Notes under the pieces: model-generated
The model's input: only the letters and a program-made list of their open reading frames with translations
Told to the model about the DNA's origin: nothing
Database searches by the model: none
Assembly (NCBI GenBank): GCA_037127255.1
Contig: JBANSL010000004.1
Span: 33,300,467 to 33,364,466 of the forward strand
Direction of reading: 5' to 3'
DNA length: 64,000 nt
Origin: Persicaria tinctoria
Lineage: Eukaryota > Streptophyta > Magnoliopsida > Caryophyllales > Polygonaceae
Shown: positions 57,800 to 64,000 of the stretch, piece by piece
How positions within the stretch are numbered: the stretch's first letter is position 1
Layout: each line of letters opens with the position of its first letter
Program-made: the position numbers and the translations under genes

Positions 57800-59424
57800 G
57801 TTTTCTTGGTTTTAAGACAAATATGTTTTATAAGGTTGTTTTGGAAAATGAAATTAAGCTAACATGGGAATCCTTTGCTTGGACTAACTTGTTAGGTGAT
57901 TATGATATGTTATGCTATGATATGAGATATTATGATATGTTGTGATGTGTGATATGAGGATATGATTTGAGCATGATATGTTAAGTAAGAAAATATTGCG
58001 ATGATATGTGCTATATGAGTGCAAACATGATTATTGATATGATCTTAAGCATGATGTGGTATATGATGATGTATGTATAGATTTGAGCTATGTTATGAAT
58101 ATGACATGATATGAGTTACATTAAAGCATGCCTTATGTGAGATCTTGACTTGATGAATATGGAAGCATGAGGTATATATGGATTGACTATGATGTGTTAT
58201 AGGAGTATAGGTATGCTAATATTGTAATAATGGAATGTGATGAATGATCATAAAGCATACAATATGACCTATGAGATGTTACTATGTGTTAAACTTATAT
58301 GATGACGATGAGTATGGTTGGTACTTGGAGAACTATATGAAATGTTGATATGAGATGTGAGATGGTAAACGATGAATTATGGGATGAGTTGGAAGTATGA
58401 TGATGAGACCTTCGATTCGTGAACATATATGGAAGTATGTGTGCTTATATGTTTGAATATAGACTTATACGTTCACTGTGATTACTAGGTGATCTTAAAT
58501 TGTCTTATTGCTACAATGTTGTTCTGCACCTCCAGGTAAGTTCCCTAGGGATCTTACTCAGATTGAATTCTCATGCATTTAGTCATATTGTATACTAGGT
58601 GTTGCATATCGCATGCCATGTAGTATCATGCATAGGGCTTGCATCTATGGATGATCATCTGTATTCTTTATGCGTTTGGAACAGAACGGTCATTATCTGT
58701 GAGTCCAAGAGTCTTTCTAGGGTCATAGGACATTCCAACTTCATTGGGTGTTATCCTCCTCGATTCATTTATATCACGAGAAACGAGATGAGCTTGATTC
58801 ATTATATGAGCATGATTTACGAGGTGAGCATGATTACGAGATGAATATGATTTATTGACGAGCATGATTATTGATATGCATTGATTTATATCGGATTGGA
58901 TATGCTATAGCATCGAACTGGCCAGTGTTTGCACTAACGGGAAGGGGTGTAGAGGTAGAAGAGGGATATGTCACTTAGCATTATGTGTGGATCCATTTAA
59001 TTGCTTTCTGCATCATATATAAACTGTCAGCATGCTTATATGATTTAATTTCCTATCATGCATTAGAGCATCTTTATTAGGAATAGCGAATACTATGTGA
59101 TCGTAGTAGGGACTTCGGTCCCGCATGCGAGCTTCGGTCTGACTCCTTTTCCCCCATTCTTTTGCTAAGGTATGCTTGAAGATTTATGATTTCTCTATGC
59201 TTCATGGCGGGTTTATCCTTTTGGACGTTCCGACGAGAGACTGACCTATCACCAAACTATTATACTTTGGATGATTTACTACTTGTTTTTCTCGTACTTG
59301 GTTTTGACCCGTCTTTGCTGTGGCAAGTTGTATTTTGGATTTCCTTTCGTTACGCATTTGAACTCAAATGATTTTGAGTGACTTAGTCAAGTATGACAGG
59401 TTGGGGTACCCAACGACCTTAACA

Positions 59425-59440
59425 GGGGGGGGGGGGGGGG
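59425..59440 (+). repeat. G16 homopolymer
   Basis: Sixteen consecutive G residues lie near the right end of the solo LTR. The related LTR at 17540-17680 has no such run. Homopolymer length is prone to sequencing error. Confidence 0.9.
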
Positions 59441-59569
59441 TTCGAAGTCCCTTCTATGAAACTTAACAATTTGGGTTTTGAAACCTCGACTCGTACTTGG
59501 ATTGCAAGATCTGAATAAAAGTATCCAACCTTCGAAACGTAACCCATATAATATATTCGGGTCGTTACA

Positions 59570-60792
59570 AATCTCTCTCTCTAGAGATTGATCGTCTTCT
59601 GTCACAATTCCTATCGGTTTAATGAAGAAAATTTCATTACCATCTCGAAAACTTTGACGATAAATTAATCAATCTTATCAGTAGACTCTTTCACCATTTT
59701 TGGATGGTATATGATTGAATCAATCAACAAAATTAGGAACTAATTGATACATGATGATTCAATCATTGACCGTAAAAAGCGATGACCCCATTAATGCCAG
59801 ATCTCGTAACTCCTAAGTCCTATCGATGGCAACCCGTCAACCATGATTCCATCTTCTTTCAAGAGGATCGTATTTGATCTTGTGACTCCTCCTTCACCTC
59901 ACTCAAAGTCTCAAACCCCCACCATTCTACTTCGACTTAGTTTCGTCGTTGGAAATGAGAATTCATCACCCACCTTCCGTGGTTCCGTATGATTTATTTT
60001 TCTTCTTCTTGGAGTATCTAATATATGCATATGGTTCATGTTTTAGGTTTAGTGATTTATTTTTCACTTGCATATCTGCATTCTTATTTTCTTGAACTAT
60101 TGAATTTTTTGTTAATTGATTAGTTTCCTATTTGTTTTTAGGATAAATCGGAGAGTATTCACGTGTTATCCATATATCCATATATCTATATATAATAATT
60201 AAATGAGAATCATTTTTTATGATGTGTCATCACCATATTAATCGTAGGGTTTTCAATTACCAATCAAATTATAAGAGGAATTTTTTTATTTCCTTACAAT
60301 ATTTTTTTATATTCTAATCATCTATATCTATATCTAACTAAATATAATAATACTAAAACACTAGCTTGCAAAATATGCCACATGACATTCTTTCCTTAAA
60401 CCAAGTCTTATGTTAACAACACTATCTTTTTTTTTAATTCAAAGCAAACTTTATTTCTTGATGTGTTATTCAAAAACATAAAGATTGAAATTGCACATTC
60501 ATTTAATTAATAATATTTTTAATATATTGCATACAAGATTTGACGCTATAAATCTTATGAAACACACTAATTTACATTTCTATGTATAAACACTAACTTT
60601 CGTGGAAATAGTATAAAACATGGTTCAACGCAACTAACATAGCAATAAACACTTGGGAGTTATTCAGTCATGTCGGTTTCTTAGGGTTGATATAGGTATG
60701 AATCTGCGCTTAATGGATATTGCATTATAATCATTGTATCTTAGATAAAGGAAGGGATTTACTAAGTGAAAGAATCCCTACAGTTTTTGTTC
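59570..60792. other. Intergenic spacer and 3' flank of the MYB-like gene
   Basis: AT-rich, with no ORF above 60 residues. The last 60-100 bases would be the 3' untranslated region of the minus-strand gene that ends at 60793. I see no repeat or element boundary here apart from the LTR edge at 59569. Confidence 0.5.
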
Positions 60793-62266
60793 CTACTCTG
60801 GGTACATGGGACTTGTGATGGGATTGAAGGGCACATATTGTATTGGTGAATAACTATTGTATGTGGTAGGTGGAGTGAAGTTGAAAGTATGAGAAATGAA
60901 AGGAGGTTCTTGCTGCTCTTTTGGGAAGATTGAGCTTGTGATAGGGATGAGTGGTTCAGAGTGATATGGGTCATAATTGTTGTAGATGGATTGAGGTGGA
61001 TTGTATGTGTTTAAAATGCCTGAATTATCATATGTGCATGGAGGAGACGGGACAACCACGTTGGGAATGCAAAGAGGTTCTGAGCACATGGGGCTCATCA
61101 CATGGACAGTTGACATATGGTAATTTGGTTCAGTACAAGAAGGTGGGTTGAATGGACAGGAAATATTAGAATCATTTGTAGTAAAAGATCCATAGAGATT
61201 TGATAAGGGATTGTATGCAAAATGAGAAGGTGGGTTAATCGAGTGTGAGTTCCAAGCTAGTCCTTCTAGCTCTTTAGAGTACATGGGGCTTGCCATTGGG
61301 ACAACTGGTTCATATTGATTTGCCTCGTAATTGTAACTTACTTGGGAAGGAGAGTAAGGAGGCTCTTCTCTCTCCTGGGGTGCAATGAGCCTTGCGGAAA
61401 TTTGAACAATCTTGGATTTTCGAATTCGCGTATCATGAATGCTACATCGACGCTTTTGTGTAGGGGTAGTGACCTGAAGGCGCCTAAAGTACTTTTGGCC
61501 ATGGCTGGCCACTTGACTTGTAGTCTTTGATGGAAAAAAAAAAAGTTTGATATGTTGCTCCAGTTTCCTTTTCCATACATGTTTAGTCCTATCAAAAATG
61601 CCCTAATAAAGTAAAAAAGTAACAAACTTAATTAGTACTTAAATCTCATAAAACTATATAATTGGAAAATATATACCACAAAATGGAATTTTTCTTTGAA
61701 GTGCACAAAATGGAAATTAAAGAAAGACAATATTGCATAAGTTGGTAGGTAAGTTATCTGATTGATATATTTATGTAGGATTTGGTTGCAAACTTCATTT
61801 TAGAGCATTATTAAAGTGTCATGCAAGATTCTCTCCTCTTTGATAAAAATAAATAAATAAATGAAAAAATTTCACTAGATCAAAATCTAAAACTGACATT
61901 GCCAAGTACAAGTTCTGTTAATTAAAAGGGTAAAGAAGGAATATAGTTGATATTACTTGTGCTCTTCTTCCGTCCATCGTGCACCTTTATGACTTGAGCT
62001 TCCCGCAAAAGAGGATGGCGGGTTTGTGTCTTTGACGTCAGGAATGGGTACTTTTCCTTCTTCAATCTTTGGTAAACCTGCAAGTAGTGTTTCCAATTGA
62101 CTCTTTATTTGATCGATGCTTTTATCCGGAAGCCTTGATCTAATCTCTTCACATAGATACGAGGAACTCAAGTTCAATTCTGCCAAAGCATTATGAAATA
62201 TTTTGTTTTCTCTATCCGTCCATTTTTTGTTGTTCTCATCAAGGAGGGGTGCTTTAGAATGATAAC
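60793..62266 (-). CDS. MYB/SANT-type transcription factor (SHAQKYF class), frameshifted
   Basis: It is probably a nuclear DNA-binding regulator of the plant two-SANT, DIVARICATA-like group. Exon A (62266-61957) encodes a first SANT domain (KWTDRENKIFHNALAELNLS, DKSIDQIKSQLETLL) and the start of the second (ARWTEEEHK). A 354-bp intron follows with GT (61956) and AG (61603) ends; splicing restores HK plus AFLIGLNMYGKGNWSNISNF in phase. Exon B (61602-60793) then carries VASHGQKYFRRLQ, the class hallmark with Gly in place of the usual Ala, a basic KRRCSIHD stretch and a long Pro/Ser/Tyr-rich tail with imperfect SPMY-type repeats. An 11-base T run (61544-61534) puts the first half of exon B one frame off from SHGQKYF; 9 or 12 T would fix it. 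Exon A is open to a likely splice acceptor at 62267-62269, so a first exon with the start codon lies upstream and was not found. It may be functional with a base-call error, or a recent pseudogene. Confidence 0.75.
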
Positions 62267-64000
62267 CTGCATTTTTTAACTGTTGGTAAACAATCTCAAC
62301 AACTCACTATATTATATTCATGTTGACATGCATTATTCCTATTAAACATAACAAAAAAAAAAGTAATAAACAATATATTCTAATAATAAGGTTGATGGAA
62401 TATGATGAAAAATCAATGTAATTTTGATTTATGTGATACTATCAAGTAATCCTACTATTACCAAGTGAAAATGTAGGTGGTAGTCCTTCCATATGTGTTT
62501 TGTGTTTTGTGTTTTGATGTAGGTTTGGTCTTTAGATGTGTAGTGGACACGAATATACCTCTATATGTTTTGTTTTGTAATAAATGTTATACATTGGTAT
62601 ATTTTTCTAATCTTGCTTTTTTGTTAATTATATACCACTCAAAGTCTTTTTAGTCAATTGGTATATTTCTCAATATCTTCTTTTTCATTTACTTAAATTA
62701 CTTATTGAATCAAATCATCGACAATCTTGTTCTTTTTCTCTTGTGCCCTTGTACATGGACAATGTGATAAGCAACCTTCCATAATACTCTAAGACTATCT
62801 TTGATCTACCTGCATTAGGGTTGTTACAATGCACTCACAATTATATTATAGCATATTTCTTCAAGACAAACCAGGGTTGTAAAAATATTATTCCAAACCT
62901 TATCCCTTGCCTTAAATGCCTATTGTTGTATCATAATTATTATTTCTTTTAGGAGATATTTAGGGATTTGAAATATAAAATTCATGAATTGAATTTCAAG
63001 GCATTAATGTGACCAACTTTTTACAGATTATGTTTTATATCATAAATATAAAATATTTATTGACCTTTGAGGTATTAGTATTTTACTTTTTACTTAAATG
63101 AAGGCCACTGAGTTTTTTTCCCTAAAAGGGCAACTGTTTACGCCTTTTCATATTGAACTTTTAAAGTTTGTTGGTAATGACCTTAAGTTATGTTTGGCAA
63201 GTTTGTTGGTAATGACCTTAAGTTATTTTTTTTTTTGAGTTTCAATATTTTCACAAGTTAATTTCTCTTTTCGAGAACTAAACACACTATAAATTTAAGC
63301 TTATCTCCTAAATATGTTGAAGCTCCCATTTCAATTCGCTATCGATACAAAGTACAGATTGACAAAGAGGTAAAAGAGTTTCTATAGAGAAGGGAGAACT
63401 CTTTCTCTAGAAACACTATTACCCTATTTATTATCTAATACAAATAGATTTATTTCAACAAAATATTTAGTTGATATTTTCAACTTATATTAACGTTATC
63501 AACCTTTTATAAATGGGTTTCAAAATATTCGGTGACCAGAATATACATGCAATGTTCGAACATCAAACAAATAAAAAGGTTACTATGCAACAGAGTAATC
63601 TTTTTGCAGTCGCTTGATGGATCCACTAACCACAGATCTGTGTACTATGAATTCATTGGCAAAGGTATAGATAGACATGATTCCGCTTGGCCATTTTTTA
63701 TGTCAATATGTATTGCATACTATTCATATTATCCTTTCTTTATTGGTCTCATACTTTGGCCCTTGTAGATAATGAGGCAAATGCGTATTGAGAGAGGACT
63801 CTTGACCCTTGCATCTGCTAAGGTTAAGTTCCAAATTGATATAGAGACTCTTTACCCTCTAGATACTGGTATATATTCTCCTTTGTTCAAATAAATACTT
63901 TTACTATTTGATTCCAGCTAGATCAGTCAAGTCCTCAGATCTGAAGCATTGAAGTTATGAAAATAACTCTGTCTGATGGCGGCATGGTCTTTAAATATGT
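62267..64000. other. 5' flank of MYB-like gene; no firm gene
   Basis: AT-rich sequence that should hold the missing first exon and promoter of the minus-strand MYB-like gene. I could not identify either. A 78-residue plus-strand ORF (63532-63768) and a short open frame after 63771 (MRQMRIERGLLTLASAKVKF) have plausible composition but match nothing I know. They could be exons of another gene running off the window. Confidence 0.35.

Larger units (their letters stand above)
53119..59569 (+). mobile_element. Large diverged solo LTR with nested insertions
   Basis: It starts TGTATAGACCTCGGG and ends GGGTCGTTACA, flanked by ATTCT (53114-53118) and AATCT (59570-59574), a 4-of-5 match. Its right third shares ordered blocks with 16600-17681 (TTGTTCTGCACYTCCAGGTAAG, AACAGAACGGTC, GCATTAGAGCATCTTTATTAGG, CGAAACGTAACCC), so the two are related LTRs. 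A hAT (54505-56248) and possibly other insertions enlarge it. ORFs inside, such as the 127-residue one at 53637-54020, are Pro/Ser-rich and unrecognised. Confidence 0.65.

Overview
The window is a transposon-dense stretch of a land-plant nuclear genome, most likely a eudicot. It has Ty1/copia and two kinds of Ty3/gypsy retroelements, hAT, Mutator-like, CACTA and PIF/Harbinger DNA transposons, AT-rich spacers, and an intron-containing plant MYB/SANT gene at the right edge. There is no bacterial or viral gene organisation. The lineage below 'plant' cannot be fixed from what is visible. I found no rRNA gene, functional tRNA gene or CRISPR array.

Layout. 1-4525: AT-rich sequence without genes, ending in the 3' part of a gypsy element with its polypurine tract. 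4526-6726: the truncated 3' LTR of that element, carrying a broken hAT. 6812-10853: a complete copia insertion (137-bp LTRs identical by eye, 5-bp target duplication CTTTC) with an intact 1147-residue polyprotein but no gag. 11637-17756: a hAT-like element (8-bp duplication CCTATAAC) that hosts an 875-bp TIR element and a 3.8-kb solo LTR (duplication ATATC); the solo LTR hosts its own hAT (duplication CTAAATTG). 17.8-20.9 kb: arrays of short AACCACTT-type repeats. 21.1-25.1 kb: a putative Mutator-like element filled with GGTGACA repeats. 25.1-28.6 kb: a Tourist-type MITE, a 39-unit TA microsatellite and a TA-flanked element carrying a palindromic Mutator-like insertion. 28.8-30.9 kb: two unrecognised short ORFs and a DUF761-type pseudogene.

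31049-51825 is a 20.8-kb Athila-like gypsy element on the minus strand (duplication ACCAT). It keeps gag, protease and the integrase C-terminus but lacks reverse transcriptase and the integrase core. Two elements lie inside it: a 1.27-kb solo LTR (34725-35989, duplication GCACC) and a 9.87-kb Tekay/Del-like chromovirus (39582-49451, duplication GCGCT). The Tekay-like LTRs are almost identical although its pol is riddled with stops. 53119-59569 is a diverged large solo LTR with a hAT inside it (54505-56248) and a cluster of 14-16 bp palindromes. 60793-62266 (minus) is the only convincing host gene: a two-SANT MYB-like transcription factor with an SHGQKYF motif and a homopolymer frameshift.

The genes do not form an operon or pathway. 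The recurring theme is defective elements that moved recently: the gag-less copia and the pol-dead chromovirus both have near-identical LTRs, so both must have used proteins supplied by other copies. The least explained signals are two sets of short self-complementary words: a TCGA-NN-TCGA motif repeated about 40 times in the Athila-like element, and the palindrome cluster at 56.7-57.3 kb.
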